From Stutzerimonas stutzeri TS44 (GTDB taxonomy: Bacteria; Pseudomonadota; Gammaproteobacteria; Pseudomonadales; Pseudomonadaceae), in assembly GCA_000263395.1 (NCBI GenBank), contig AJXE01000022.1, positions 1-64,000 on the forward strand: a DNA stretch of 64,000 nt, written 5' to 3'. Position 1 is the first letter of the stretch. The number at the start of each line of letters is the position of its first letter. Below the pieces are notes generated by a model. It made no database searches. It was not told the origin of the DNA and saw only the letters and a program-made list of their open reading frames with translations. Below are positions 8,821 through 17,307 of the stretch, in pieces. A program made the translations under genes and the position numbers.

Positions 8821-9969
8821 TTAACCCAAACACTGCGCCACGCTTCGCGCCAAGGCCTGCGCCCGCGGGTCCATCAGCACATAAGGCCCGAGGGTATTGG
8901 TGGCAAAACCGAACGCCAGGTCCCTCTCGGGGTCGGCGAAGCCAATGCTACCGCCGGCCCCCGGATGGCCGAAAGCCCTCGGCCCCATCGCGAAAGTCGC
9001 GTTGGCGACCTCCGGCTGATCCAGCCAGCAGCCGAGTCCGAAACGGGTGTGGGACAGCAGTGTACGGTCTTCACCGGCACTGTGCTCGCGACGCATTTCA
9101 TCGAGCACGGCCGCGTCCAGCAAACGTCCCTGCAGCAGACCGGAATAGAAGCCGGCCAAAGACCGTGCATTGCCATGCCCGTTCGCCGCCGGCTGCGCCA
9201 TGCGCCGCCACTCGGGCTTGTTGCCGCTGTTCATGATCGATGGTGGATTGTTGAAGGCCCGCGCGCTCAGCGAGGCCGGATCGCTCATCAGGACTTTGAA
9301 CAGCCGCTGTGCCGCCGCATCGCCGAAGTCGTTCTTGGCGCGGGTCAGGTAGGCGACGCGGTGAAACTCCTCGTCGGCGAGGCCGACATGGAAATCCAGC
9401 CCCAGCGGGGTCGCCGTTCTGGCGACGATGGCGGCCCCCGGCTCCGCTCCGTCGACTCGTCGAATCACCTCGCCCACCAGCCAGCCGTAGGTCATCGCCG
9501 CATAACCCTGGGCCTCGCCAGGCCTCCACCAGGGTTGTTCCGCGGCCAGGGCGGTGGTCATCGCGGTCCAATCGTACAGTGCTTCCGGCGGCAGCGGCTG
9601 GCGCAGTGCCGGCAGCCCCGCGCGATGGCAAAGCAGCTGGCGCAGGGTGATGGCGGCCTTGCCATTGGCCGCGAATTCCGGCCAGACCTCAGCGATCGGT
9701 GCGTCGAGCTGCAGCTTGCCTTCGGCAACCAGTTGCAGCGCCGCAACCGCGGTAAAGGTCTTGGTACAGGAAAACAGATTGACCAGCGTATCGCCGTGCC
9801 ACGGCTGCTCACCGGCATTGTCGGCCACGCCGGCCCACAGATCGACGACCGTCTCGCCAGCGATCTGCACGCAGACGGCCGCGCCGCGGGTCTGGGTGTG
9901 CTCGAAAAGCGCGGCGAACGCATCCCGCACCGCCTCGAAACGAAGATCGAAATAGCCTTGTATCTGCAC
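8821..9969 (-). CDS. Serine hydrolase of the beta-lactamase/esterase (EstB) family
   Basis: 382-aa class C beta-lactamase-fold protein. The SxxK catalytic pair is S67-C-T-K70 in LVNLFSCTKTF; the second catalytic Tyr probably lies in YAAMTYGWLVGEV (~175); the C-terminal strand motif is HPGAGGS in place of KTG, typical of esterases rather than true beta-lactamases. No signal peptide, so likely cytoplasmic; substrate unknown. Start is GTG preceded by AGGTGG. Gene order (OmpA–hydrolase–dinG) is as in P. aeruginosa. Confidence 0.85.
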   Translation of the reverse strand: MQIQGYFDLRFEAVRDAFAALFEHTQTRGAAVCVQIAGETVVDLWAGVADNAGEQPWHGDTLVNLFSCTKTFTAVAALQLVAEGKLQLDAPIAEVWPEFAANGKAAITLRQLLCHRAGLPALRQPLPPEALYDWTAMTTALAAEQPWWRPGEAQGYAAMTYGWLVGEVIRRVDGAEPGAAIVARTATPLGLDFHVGLADEEFHRVAYLTRAKNDFGDAAAQRLFKVLMSDPASLSARAFNNPPSIMNSGNKPEWRRMAQPAANGHGNARSLAGFYSGLLQGRLLDAAVLDEMRREHSAGEDRTLLSHTRFGLGCWLDQPEVANATFAMGPRAFGHPGAGGSIGFADPERDLAFGFATNTLGPYVLMDPRAQALARSVAQCLG

Positions 9970-10050
9970 GCTGCCACCTGTGTTCGCATGTTATCGGTGC
10001 ATTGCTCCATCAGCCTGACCGGAAGGAACAATGCAGACGCGGAAGATAAA

Positions 10051-12195
10051 TCAGTCGATCTCGCGACGAAACGGCGGCAACGCATTGAGAATGGCCTTGC
10101 CATAGCGCTGCGTCACCACTCGCCGGTCGAGCAAGGTGATGGTGCCGCGGTCTGCCTCGGTGCGCAGCAGACGACCACAGGCCTGCACCAGTCGCAGCGA
10201 AGCGTCCGGCACGGCAATCTCCATGAACGGATTGCCGCCCCGCGCCTCGATCCATTCGGCCAGCGCCGCTTCCACCGGATCGTCCGGCACCGCGAAGGGA
10301 ATCTTGGCGATCACCACGTGTTCGCAATAGGCACCGGGCAGGTCGACCCCTTCGGCGAAACTCGCCAGGCCGAACAGCACGCTGGATTCGCCATCATCGA
10401 CCCGCTTGCGGTGCTTGTTCAGCGTTTCCTGTTTGGACAGGTTGCCCTGAATCAGCACCCGGCGGCGCCAGTCACGCTCGAGGCCGTCAAAAACGTCCTG
10501 CATCTGCCGGCGCGAGGAGAACAGCACCAACGTACCGCGCGAATGCTCCACCAGACCCGGCAGTTCGCGGACGATGGCCGCCGTGTGCGCCGCCGCGTCG
10601 CGCGGATCAGCCTGCAGGTTCGGCACCCGCAGCACCCCGGCGTCCGCATGATGGAACGGGCTCGGCACCACGGCAGTGACGGCCGACCGAGGCAAGCCCG
10701 CGCGCATGCGGTAGCGGTCGAAGCTGTTGAGCGCCGTCAGCGTGGCGGAGGTCACCAGCGCCCCGTAGGCGACATTCCAGAGATTGCGCCGCAGCGTCTC
10801 GGCCGCCAGGATCGGGCTGGCATTGACCTCGATATCGAACAACGCGCCGCCATCGGCGAGCGTCAGCCAGCGCGCCATTGGCGGACTGTCCTGCGGGTCC
10901 TCGACGGTGAATGCGGTCCACAGCTCCCAGTTGCCCTGGGCGCGGGTCAGCAGGCTGCCGAACAGCGGGTACCACTCCTCCGCCTGGTGACTGGCGATGC
11001 CACCGCCCGTCTCGCCATCCATCGCCTCCTTGAGCAGCTCGGCGATGCGCGTGAACAGGTCGGTCAGGCGCGCGAAGCCCTTCTTCAACTCCACGCCCAG
11101 CTCGATCAGGTGCTCCGGCACCACTCCGCCGACAAAGCGATGACGCGGCCGTTCGCGCCCTTCCATATCCTCGCCGGCGCGAAAATCAGCCAGCTGTTCG
11201 CAGGCGCTGAACATGAACTGTTGCTGGCTGCGCAGCTCGCGCGCCAGCTCCGGTACGCCTTCGATCAGCCTGCCGAGTTCACCCGGCAGCGGATGCTGGG
11301 CGAGCAGCTTGGTCAGATTCTTCTCCACCTGCCCCAGCCACTCGCCGGTCGAGCGCAGACGGGTGAAATGCGCGAAATGGCCGATCGCCTTGTCCGGCAG
11401 GTGATGCCCCTCGTCGAATACGTACAACGTGTCACGCGGGTCGGGCAGCACCGCACCGCCGCCGAGCGCCAGGTCGGCCAGCACCATGTCGTGGTTGGTG
11501 ACGATGACATCGACCTTGGTCATGCCCTCGCGGGCCTTGTAGAACGCGCATTGCTGGAAGTTGGGGCAATGCCTGCCGGTGCACTGGCTGTGATCGGTGG
11601 TCAGGCGCGCCCAATCGGCATCGTCCAGCTCTTCCGGCCAGCTGTCGCGATCGCCATCCCAGCGGTTGCCGGCGAGCTTTTCGATCATGCCGGTGAAGAG
11701 TTTCTGGCTGCGCTCGTCGACATCGATGCGAAAGCCCTCCTCCTCGAACAGCTGTGCGGTGGCGGTCTGCGCGTGGCCTTCCTGCAGCAGCAGATCCAGC
11801 TTCGACAGGCACAGGTAGCGCCCGCGTCCTTTGGCCAAGGCGAAGCTGAAATTCAGCCCGCTGTTGCGCATCAGATCAGGCAGGTCCTTGTTGACGATCT
11901 GCTCCTGCAGCGCCACGGTCGCGGTGGCGATGACCAGCCGTTTGCCGGCGGCCTTCGCCGTCGGGATCACCGAGATGCTGTAGGCCACGGTCTTGCCGGT
12001 ACCCGTGCCGGCCTCCACCGCCACCACTGCCGGCTCGCCGTCACGGCGGCCTTCGTCGTCGGCCTTGATGGCACCCAGCACCTTGGTCACTTCGGCGATC
12101 ATCAAGCGCTGGCCGTAGCGCGGCTTGAGGCTCTTGGCTTCGAGAAAGCGGGAATAGGCGCCCTGGATCTGGGACTTGAGTTCGGTGCTGAGCAT
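10051..12195 (-). CDS. dinG: ATP-dependent DNA helicase DinG
   Basis: 714-aa XPD-like superfamily 2 helicase that unwinds R-loops, D-loops and G4 DNA during replication stress. Walker A EAGTGTGKT at 61–69; four iron–sulfur ligands C129, C205, C210, C216 (CTGRHCPNFQQC); DEAH-type box DEGH at 261–264; C-terminal motif VI around VQACGRLLRTEADRG. All four Fe–S cysteines are intact. Start at the ATG at 12195, immediately downstream of a LexA box, so SOS control is expected. Upstream in-frame ATGs would lie beyond the operator. Confidence 0.96.
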   Translation of the reverse strand: MLSTELKSQIQGAYSRFLEAKSLKPRYGQRLMIAEVTKVLGAIKADDEGRRDGEPAVVAVEAGTGTGKTVAYSISVIPTAKAAGKRLVIATATVALQEQIVNKDLPDLMRNSGLNFSFALAKGRGRYLCLSKLDLLLQEGHAQTATAQLFEEEGFRIDVDERSQKLFTGMIEKLAGNRWDGDRDSWPEELDDADWARLTTDHSQCTGRHCPNFQQCAFYKAREGMTKVDVIVTNHDMVLADLALGGGAVLPDPRDTLYVFDEGHHLPDKAIGHFAHFTRLRSTGEWLGQVEKNLTKLLAQHPLPGELGRLIEGVPELARELRSQQQFMFSACEQLADFRAGEDMEGRERPRHRFVGGVVPEHLIELGVELKKGFARLTDLFTRIAELLKEAMDGETGGGIASHQAEEWYPLFGSLLTRAQGNWELWTAFTVEDPQDSPPMARWLTLADGGALFDIEVNASPILAAETLRRNLWNVAYGALVTSATLTALNSFDRYRMRAGLPRSAVTAVVPSPFHHADAGVLRVPNLQADPRDAAAHTAAIVRELPGLVEHSRGTLVLFSSRRQMQDVFDGLERDWRRRVLIQGNLSKQETLNKHRKRVDDGESSVLFGLASFAEGVDLPGAYCEHVVIAKIPFAVPDDPVEAALAEWIEARGGNPFMEIAVPDASLRLVQACGRLLRTEADRGTITLLDRRVVTQRYGKAILNALPPFRREID

Positions 12196-12206
12196 GGGCG
12201 CTGATG

Positions 12207-12222
12207 CTGTATATATTTTCAG
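12207..12222 (-). promoter_or_regulatory. LexA (SOS) box upstream of dinG
   Basis: CTGAAAATATATACAG on the minus strand fits CTG-N10-CAG with an AT-rich centre. It lies 12 bases before the dinG start codon and about 60 bases before the divergent CopD-like gene. Confidence 0.85.
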
Positions 12223-12281
12223 TGTTTCGATGGGGCGGCTATGATAACGCGCGTCGCCCCGATCGCCAGCGGAGATTTGCC

Positions 12282-12746
12282 ATGACCCCATTCGCCTCGC
12301 TCTATACCTTGCACGTGCTGGCCGCCGTGCTCTGGGTAGGCGGCATGTTCTTCGCCTGGATGGTGCTGCGCCCGGCGGCGACTGCCGTGCTGCAGGCGCC
12401 CGACCGCCTGCGGCTGTGGGCCGAGGTATTTCGCCGGTTCGTGCAATGGGTCTGGGTCGCGGTGGCGGCGCTGCCGATCAGCGGGATCGGCATGTGGCAT
12501 CTGCGCTTCGGCGCGTTGGCCGGCGCTCCGCGCTACGTACACGTCATGACCGGCCTGTATCTGGTCATGCTGGCGCTGTTCCTGCGGCTTGTACTGCTGC
12601 AGCTACCGGCACTCCGACGCGCCATCGACAGCCAGGACTGGCCAGCCGGCGGCGCGGTTCTGGGAAAGATTCGTACAGTGGTAGGACTGAATCTGCTGCT
12701 CGGCCTGGCCGTCATCGCGATCGCCAGTATGCGTCCTGCGTTCTGA
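12282..12746 (+). CDS. CopD-like four-helix membrane protein
   Basis: 154-aa inner-membrane protein with four hydrophobic segments. The first carries LHVLAAVLWVGGMFF, the CopD/YncD-type haem or copper His motif (H-x8-G), and the third YVHVMTGLYLVMLALFL. Basic loops alternate with the helices. The family is usually annotated as CopD-like; a role in copper import or as a small cytochrome b-like protein is inference. ATG follows GGAGA by seven bases. It is divergent from dinG, so the LexA box may affect it too. Confidence 0.75.
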   Translation: MTPFASLYTLHVLAAVLWVGGMFFAWMVLRPAATAVLQAPDRLRLWAEVFRRFVQWVWVAVAALPISGIGMWHLRFGALAGAPRYVHVMTGLYLVMLALFLRLVLLQLPALRRAIDSQDWPAGGAVLGKIRTVVGLNLLLGLAVIAIASMRPAF

Positions 12747-12786
12747 GCGGCCAGGTGTCGCGTTTTCCGGCACGCCACACACGACC

Positions 12787-12811
12787 AAAAAAGCCGGGCA
12801 GTGCCCGGCTT
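12787..12811 (-). terminator. Rho-independent terminator of the OmpA gene
   Basis: AAGCCGGGCA/TGCCCGGCTT hairpin with essentially no loop, followed on the minus strand by a T tract (TTTTTTGG). Serves the OmpA-like gene ending at 12829; it could also stop transcripts of the convergent CopD-like gene. Confidence 0.85.
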
Positions 12812-12828
12812 GGTTGACGCATCCGGCA

Positions 12829-13455
12829 TCAGGGCCGCGCTTCGACTTCCGCTTCCACCCGACGGTTGATTGCCCGACCGGCATCGGTCGCGTTATCCGC
12901 CACAGGACGCGACTCACCGTAACCGACCGCATCCACCCGGCCAGCTTCCACGCCGTACTGGTTGACCAGCACTTCGCGCACGGCATTGGCGCGACGCTCG
13001 GAGAGGCGCTGGTTATAGGCATCGGTGCCGACCGAGTCGGTGTGGCCTTCCAGCACGGTGGTGGTCTGCCCATATTCCTTCATGAAGTCCGCGAGATTCT
13101 GGATATCGCCGTAGCTGTCAGTCTTGACGACCGCGCGGTCGAAATCGAATTTCACGTCCAGCTCGACGCGTACCGGCTCGGCGGCAGGCTCCGGTTCCGG
13201 CGCCGGCTCGACGGTTTCGACCATCGCGACGGTCTGCTCCTCGGTACCGTTCGCCCAGCAATAGGCCGCTGCCACGCCAGCGCCGATCAAGGCGCCCCAA
13301 CCGGCATAGGTGGAGCTTTCGATCGCACCAAGCCCGGCGCCCGTGACACCGCCAACCGCGGCACAGGTAGGCCAGTCCTGCTTCTGCACGCCTGCGCAAC
13401 CGGCCAGGAACGTGGTCATTACAATCACGGGTACTGCTGTCCGTAGGGTACTCAT
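12829..13455 (-). CDS. OmpA-family outer-membrane lipoprotein
   Basis: 208 aa. Lipobox FLAGC (Cys ~20), a Gly-rich segment (GGVTGAGLGAIESSTYAGWG) resembling a glycine zipper, a Glu/Pro linker, and an OmpA-C domain from ~100: VKFDFDRAVVKTDSYGDI, VLEGHTDSVGTDAYN, LSERRANAVREVL, GYGESRPVADN, INRRVEAEV. Anchors outer membrane to peptidoglycan. The ATG at 13455 has GGAGG eight bases upstream; the longer frame to 13605 overlaps the neighbouring promoter region and has no ribosome site. Similar in layout to P. aeruginosa PA1041-type proteins. Confidence 0.9.
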   Translation of the reverse strand: MSTLRTAVPVIVMTTFLAGCAGVQKQDWPTCAAVGGVTGAGLGAIESSTYAGWGALIGAGVAAAYCWANGTEEQTVAMVETVEPAPEPEPAAEPVRVELDVKFDFDRAVVKTDSYGDIQNLADFMKEYGQTTTVLEGHTDSVGTDAYNQRLSERRANAVREVLVNQYGVEAGRVDAVGYGESRPVADNATDAGRAINRRVEAEVEARP

Positions 13456-13585
13456 CGATAAAACCTCCGCTGTGGGTTCGTCCAGAACCGCCACCTGCCT
13501 GACTACAGGCGGATCCGGTTGTCTTGAGACTAGGCCGCGATCCGTGACCACGCTAGTCTTGCGCCTCTCGCCGAGGATTTTTTGC

Positions 13586-14077
13586 GTGATCGCCAACCCC
13601 CGCACACCACAGCAAGCGCTCGCCGCATTGCTCGAGCAGTACCAGCCGGAGCGTATTCTGCAGGTCGGCCAAAGCCGTCCGCCGGCACTCGACGCCTATC
13701 TGGCCCATCATCCGCATAGCCGGGTGGATCACATCGACGGCCTCTTGCGGGACGACATCCTCGCGCAGCAACGTTACGACCTCGCACTGGTCGTAGACTG
13801 CCTGGAACACCTGCCCAAACGTCGCGGGCGGGAACTGCTCGGTGGCATTCGCAATCTCCATGCGAGCCGCCTGGCGGTGCTGATCGACCTGGCGGCGAGC
13901 GACTGGCAGGTCACCGAGTTCTTTTCGCTCGGCCTGCAGATTGCCGATCATTTTCAGCGAGAGGCACAGACCCTCACGCTCTTCACGTATGACCTGCTGG
14001 ACTACAAGCAGATACCAGACTGGCTGAACGCCAGGTTCTGGGCCAATCCGCAGATGTTCGGCAAATACTGGTGGTAA
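13586..14077 (+). CDS. Conserved Pseudomonas protein with methyltransferase-like start (DUF6231-like)
   Basis: 163-aa cytoplasmic protein. The N-terminal third resembles a degenerate SAM-methyltransferase (RILQVGQSRPPALDAYL, then DLALVVDCLEHLPKRRGRELL), but the glycine-rich loop is lost, so enzymatic activity is doubtful. The C-terminus ends ARFWANPQMFGKYWW. I chose GTG at 13586: it has GAGGA upstream and follows the promoter gap; the longer frame runs antisense through the OmpA gene. Three bases separate it from the SEC-C gene, suggesting co-transcription. The DUF number is from memory. Confidence 0.7.
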   Translation: MIANPRTPQQALAALLEQYQPERILQVGQSRPPALDAYLAHHPHSRVDHIDGLLRDDILAQQRYDLALVVDCLEHLPKRRGRELLGGIRNLHASRLAVLIDLAASDWQVTEFFSLGLQIADHFQREAQTLTLFTYDLLDYKQIPDWLNARFWANPQMFGKYWW

Positions 14078-14080
14078 CCG

Positions 14081-14566
14081 ATGAACACGCAGGCCGCGCA
14101 AACCGAACAATGCCCCTGTGGCAGCGCAAACACCCTGGCCCAGTGCTGTGGCCGCTACCATGCCGGCACGCCCGCGCCCAGCGCCGAACTACTGATGCGC
14201 TCGCGCTACAGCGCCTACGTGCTCGGTCTGATCGATTATCTGCAAAGCACCACGCTGCCAGCGCAGCAACCGGCCCTGAATCTGGAAGCGATACGCCAGT
14301 GGAGCCTGGAAAGCACTTGGCTGGGGCTGGAGATCGAGCAGAGCAGCGTGCTCGGTGGGCAACTGGAACACGCGCTGGTGACCTTCACCGCGCGCTGGCA
14401 TGATCAGAGCGGTGAACATTGTCATCAGGAGCGTTCGGCATTCGTCCAGCGGGAAGGCCGCTGGTATTTCATCGATCCGACCGTTCCGCTCAAGGTCGGA
14501 CGCAACGACAACTGCCCTTGCGGCAGCGGCCAGAAATTCAAGAAATGCTGCGCGGCCTATCTATAG
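14081..14566 (+). CDS. YchJ-family SEC-C zinc-motif protein
   Basis: 161 aa with a SEC-C zinc motif at each end: C11-P-C13…C22-C23 and C145-P-C147…C156-C157 ([13 protein letters not shown]). Between them is the UPF0225/YchJ NTF2-like domain ([50 protein letters not shown]). SEC-C motifs bind zinc and contact SecB or ribosomes in SecA, but YchJ's role is unknown. Matches P. aeruginosa gene order beside the OmpA gene. Confidence 0.9.
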   Translation: MNTQAAQTEQCPCGSANTLAQCCGRYHAGTPAPSAELLMRSRYSAYVLGLIDYLQSTTLPAQQPALNLEAIRQWSLESTWLGLEIEQSSVLGGQLEHALVTFTARWHDQSGEHCHQERSAFVQREGRWYFIDPTVPLKVGRNDNCPCGSGQKFKKCCAAYL

Positions 14567-14648
14567 TGCCGAATCGGCCGTTGCGGACGACTCATCGCCT
14601 GGCCAGCGCGCCACGCTGCGCGCGCCGGCCATAGCGCAACCCCGCCGG

Positions 14649-15425
14649 TTATTTCTCGACGAACGCGCGCTCGATCAGATAGTCGCCCGGATCACCCATA
14701 CGCGGCGAAACCTTCAGACCGAAGCTGTCCAGAACCTGACTGGTGTCGTCGAGCATGCTCGGGCTACCACAGATCATCGCCCGATCATCCTGCGGATTGA
14801 TCGGCGGCAGGCCGATGTCGCTGAACAGCTTGCCGCTGCGCATCAGATCGGTGAGTCGACCCTGATTCTCGAAAGGCTCGCGCGTCACGGTCGGGTAGTA
14901 GATCAGCTTCTCCTTCACCGCCTCGCCGAAGAACTCGTTCTGCGGCAGGTGCTCGGTGATGAATTCGCGGTACGCCACCTCATTCACGTAACGCACACCA
15001 TGTACCAGGATGACCTTCTCGAAGCGCTCGTAGGTCTCCGGGTCCTGGATGACGCTCATGAACGGCGCCAGTCCGGTGCCGGTACTGAGGAGATAGAGGT
15101 GCTTGCCCGGCAGCAGATCGTCGAGCACCAGCGTCCCGGTCGGCTTGCGGCTGATCATCAGCTGGTCGCCTTCCTGCAGGTGCTGCAGGCGCGAGGTCAG
15201 CGGGCCGTCCTGCACCTTGATGCTGAAGAACTCCAGATGTTCTTCATAGTTCGGGCTGGCAATGCTGTAGGCGCGCATCAGCGGCCGCCCAGCGACTTCC
15301 AGCCCGATCATGACGAACTGCCCGTTTTCGAACCGCAGGCCAGGATTGCGGGTGGTTTTGAAGCTGAACAGCGTATCGTTCCAGTGATGCACACTGAGGA
15401 TACGTTCCACGTTCAGGTTGCTCAT
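14649..15425 (-). CDS. fpr: Ferredoxin/flavodoxin–NADP+ reductase
   Basis: 258-aa FAD enzyme moving electrons between NADPH and ferredoxin/flavodoxin, important for Fe–S repair and oxidative stress. FAD-binding RAYSIASPNYEEHLEFF, NADP-binding LLSTGTGLAPFMSVIQDP and VILVHGVRY, MICGSPSMLDDT, and the short C-terminal FVEK typical of the bacterial (subclass I) form. ATG follows GAGGAA. Transcribed away from the LysR gene finR; in P. putida the divergent FinR activates fpr under superoxide stress, and the same pairing is seen here. Confidence 0.95.
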   Translation of the reverse strand: MSNLNVERILSVHHWNDTLFSFKTTRNPGLRFENGQFVMIGLEVAGRPLMRAYSIASPNYEEHLEFFSIKVQDGPLTSRLQHLQEGDQLMISRKPTGTLVLDDLLPGKHLYLLSTGTGLAPFMSVIQDPETYERFEKVILVHGVRYVNEVAYREFITEHLPQNEFFGEAVKEKLIYYPTVTREPFENQGRLTDLMRSGKLFSDIGLPPINPQDDRAMICGSPSMLDDTSQVLDSFGLKVSPRMGDPGDYLIERAFVEK

Positions 15426-15486
15426 GCTGCGAGTTCCTCACTTACAACGGATAGTGCGTCTTGCGCGGATGAGCGCCAGTTTATAG

Positions 15487-15503
15487 ACGGATCGCTTATC
15501 CGT
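15487..15503. promoter_or_regulatory. Candidate FinR operator between fpr and finR
   Basis: Perfect inverted repeat ACGGAT-CGCTT-ATCCGT (17 bp) in the AT-rich divergent intergenic region, about 60 bp from the fpr start and 40 bp from finR. Size and placement suit a LysR-type recognition site, but there is no direct evidence that FinR binds it. Confidence 0.5.
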
Positions 15504-15543
15504 TAATTAAATATTAAAGATATAGGTTATCGGTTATATCGAT

Positions 15544-16470
15544 ATGCATTTTACCTTGAGACAAATGCAGGTTTTCTCTGCCATCGCCCGCCTGGAAAGC
15601 GTTTCCCGCGCTGCCGAAAGCCTTTCGCTGTCGCAGTCGGCGACCAGTACGTCGTTGGCGGAACTGGAGCGGCAGTCTGGCTGCCTGCTGTTCGATCGCG
15701 CCGGCAAGCGGCTGGCGCTCAATGCGCTGGGCCAGCAACTGCTGCCGCAGGCTGTCGCGCTGCTCGACCAGGCACGCGCCATCGAGGACCTGCTCAACGG
15801 CAAGAGTGGCTTCGGTTCGCTGGCCGTGGGCGCGACGCTGACCATCGGCAATTACCTCGCCACGCTGCTGATCGGCGGCTTCATGCAGCGCCATCCCGAC
15901 TGCAGAGTGAAACTGCATGTCCATAACACTGCGCATATTGTGCAGCAGATCGCACAGCATGAACTTGATCTGGGTCTGATCGAAGGTAACTGTCAGAACC
16001 CCGACCTGATCGTCGAACCCTGGGTGGAAGACGAACTGGTGGTGTTCTGCGCCCCGCAACATCCGCTGGCCAGCCGCGATATCGTCGATCTGGAGGAGCT
16101 GGCGGGCGAGGCCTGGATTCTTCGCGAGCAGGGTTCGGGAACCCGTCTGGCTTTCGATCAGGCCATGCGCCATCGGCCGGGCTGCCTGAACGTGCGCCTG
16201 GAGCTGGAGCATACCGAGGCGATCAAACGCGCGGTCGAGTCGGGACTGGGAATCAGCTGTATTTCACGCCTGGCGCTGCGCGACGCATTCCGGCGAGGCA
16301 GCCTGGTGCCGGTGACCACGCCGCAGCTGGATCTGCGCCGGCAGTTCTCGTTCATCTGGCATTCGCACAAGTACCAGACCGCGGCGATGCGCGAGTTCCT
16401 TGAGCAGTGCCGGGCGCTGACTCATGGGGTGCGTCGCAGCGATGAAATCATCCTGCCGCCGATTGCCTGA
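15544..16470 (+). CDS. finR: LysR-type regulator FinR
   Basis: 308 aa. N-terminal winged HTH (residues ~1–60: FTLRQMQVFSAIARLESVSRAAESLSLSQSATS) and a substrate-binding co-inducer domain (~90–295). Position, divergent from fpr, is the main reason for calling it FinR, the activator of ferredoxin-NADP reductase in Pseudomonas; the sequence itself only shows a generic LysR protein. No good ribosome site precedes the ATG. It probably also represses itself, as most LysR proteins do. Confidence 0.8.
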   Translation: MHFTLRQMQVFSAIARLESVSRAAESLSLSQSATSTSLAELERQSGCLLFDRAGKRLALNALGQQLLPQAVALLDQARAIEDLLNGKSGFGSLAVGATLTIGNYLATLLIGGFMQRHPDCRVKLHVHNTAHIVQQIAQHELDLGLIEGNCQNPDLIVEPWVEDELVVFCAPQHPLASRDIVDLEELAGEAWILREQGSGTRLAFDQAMRHRPGCLNVRLELEHTEAIKRAVESGLGISCISRLALRDAFRRGSLVPVTTPQLDLRRQFSFIWHSHKYQTAAMREFLEQCRALTHGVRRSDEIILPPIA

Positions 16471-16496
16471 ATGCTCCGGCAGCAGAAGATGGGGTG

Positions 16497-17147
16497 TCAG
16501 GCGGTGGGGATGGAGCCCATCTGCTGCAGCAGCAGCGCGGCCTGGGTACGCGTGCGCACGCCCAGCTTGCGGAAGATGGCGGTGACATGCGCCTTGATGG
16601 TGGCTTCCGACACGTTCAGCTCGTAGGCGATCTGCTTGTTCAGCAAGCCGTCGCAGACCATCGTCAGCACACGGAACTGCTGCGGTGTCAGGCTGGCAAG
16701 CCCGGCACTGACGGCCTTGGCCTCGTCGCTGACATGGCCGACATCTTGGATGTTGCTCGGCCACCAGACATCACCGTCGAGCACGGCCCTGACCGCCTCC
16801 TGAATGGTTTCCAGCGAGCTGGATTTCGGAATGAAGCCACTGGCGCCGAACTCGCGGGAGCGCGAGACCACGGCGGCGTCTTCCTGAGCCGAAATCATCA
16901 CCACGGGCAGATGCGGGTATTGCCCACGCAGCAGCACCAGGCCGGAGAAGCCGTAGGCGCCGGGCATGTTCAGATCCAGCAGAACCAGATCCCAGCTGGC
17001 GCCCTGGTTCAGCAACGCTTCGAGTTCGGCGATGCTCGCCGCCTCGACCAGACGAATATTGTCGCCCAGCCCCATCGTCAGCGCCTGTTGCAGGGCGCTA
17101 CGAAACAACGGGTGATCATCGGCAATAATTATTTCGTAAGCAGCCAT
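16497..17147 (-). CDS. erdR: LuxR/NarL-family response regulator (ErdR-like)
   Basis: 216 aa. Receiver domain with acidic pocket D10-D11, phosphoacceptor D58 (LVLLDLNMPG) and the conserved Lys in FIPKSSS; C-terminal NarL-type HTH (LTPQQFRVLTMVCDGLLNKQIAYELNVS… KAHVTAIFRKLGVRTR). Closely resembles P. aeruginosa ErdR, which controls ethanol-oxidation and acetate metabolism genes and has a distant cognate kinase; here too no kinase is adjacent. Symbol assigned by similarity and synteny with the recA region. Confidence 0.78.
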   Translation of the reverse strand: MAAYEIIIADDHPLFRSALQQALTMGLGDNIRLVEAASIAELEALLNQGASWDLVLLDLNMPGAYGFSGLVLLRGQYPHLPVVMISAQEDAAVVSRSREFGASGFIPKSSSLETIQEAVRAVLDGDVWWPSNIQDVGHVSDEAKAVSAGLASLTPQQFRVLTMVCDGLLNKQIAYELNVSEATIKAHVTAIFRKLGVRTRTQAALLLQQMGSIPTA

Positions 17148-17307
17148 TGGCAGACCTGTATTTTTATTGGCGCTTTGACCGACTGTTCAGTCGATCCCGG
17201 GAGTTGCCGGAAAACCTCAAGCGGCGCAAGCATGCCGACCGCGGAATAAGTGGTCAAGCACGATGCTTTGCGGCAAAGTCTGCGGCTCCCTTCCAGCGAG
17301 CCCAAAC

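Noticed and set aside
8965..12204. A 1079-codon open frame on the plus strand
   Set aside because: It runs antisense through dinG and the serine hydrolase, is rich in Arg/His/Gln and has no domain; typical of high-GC shadow frames.
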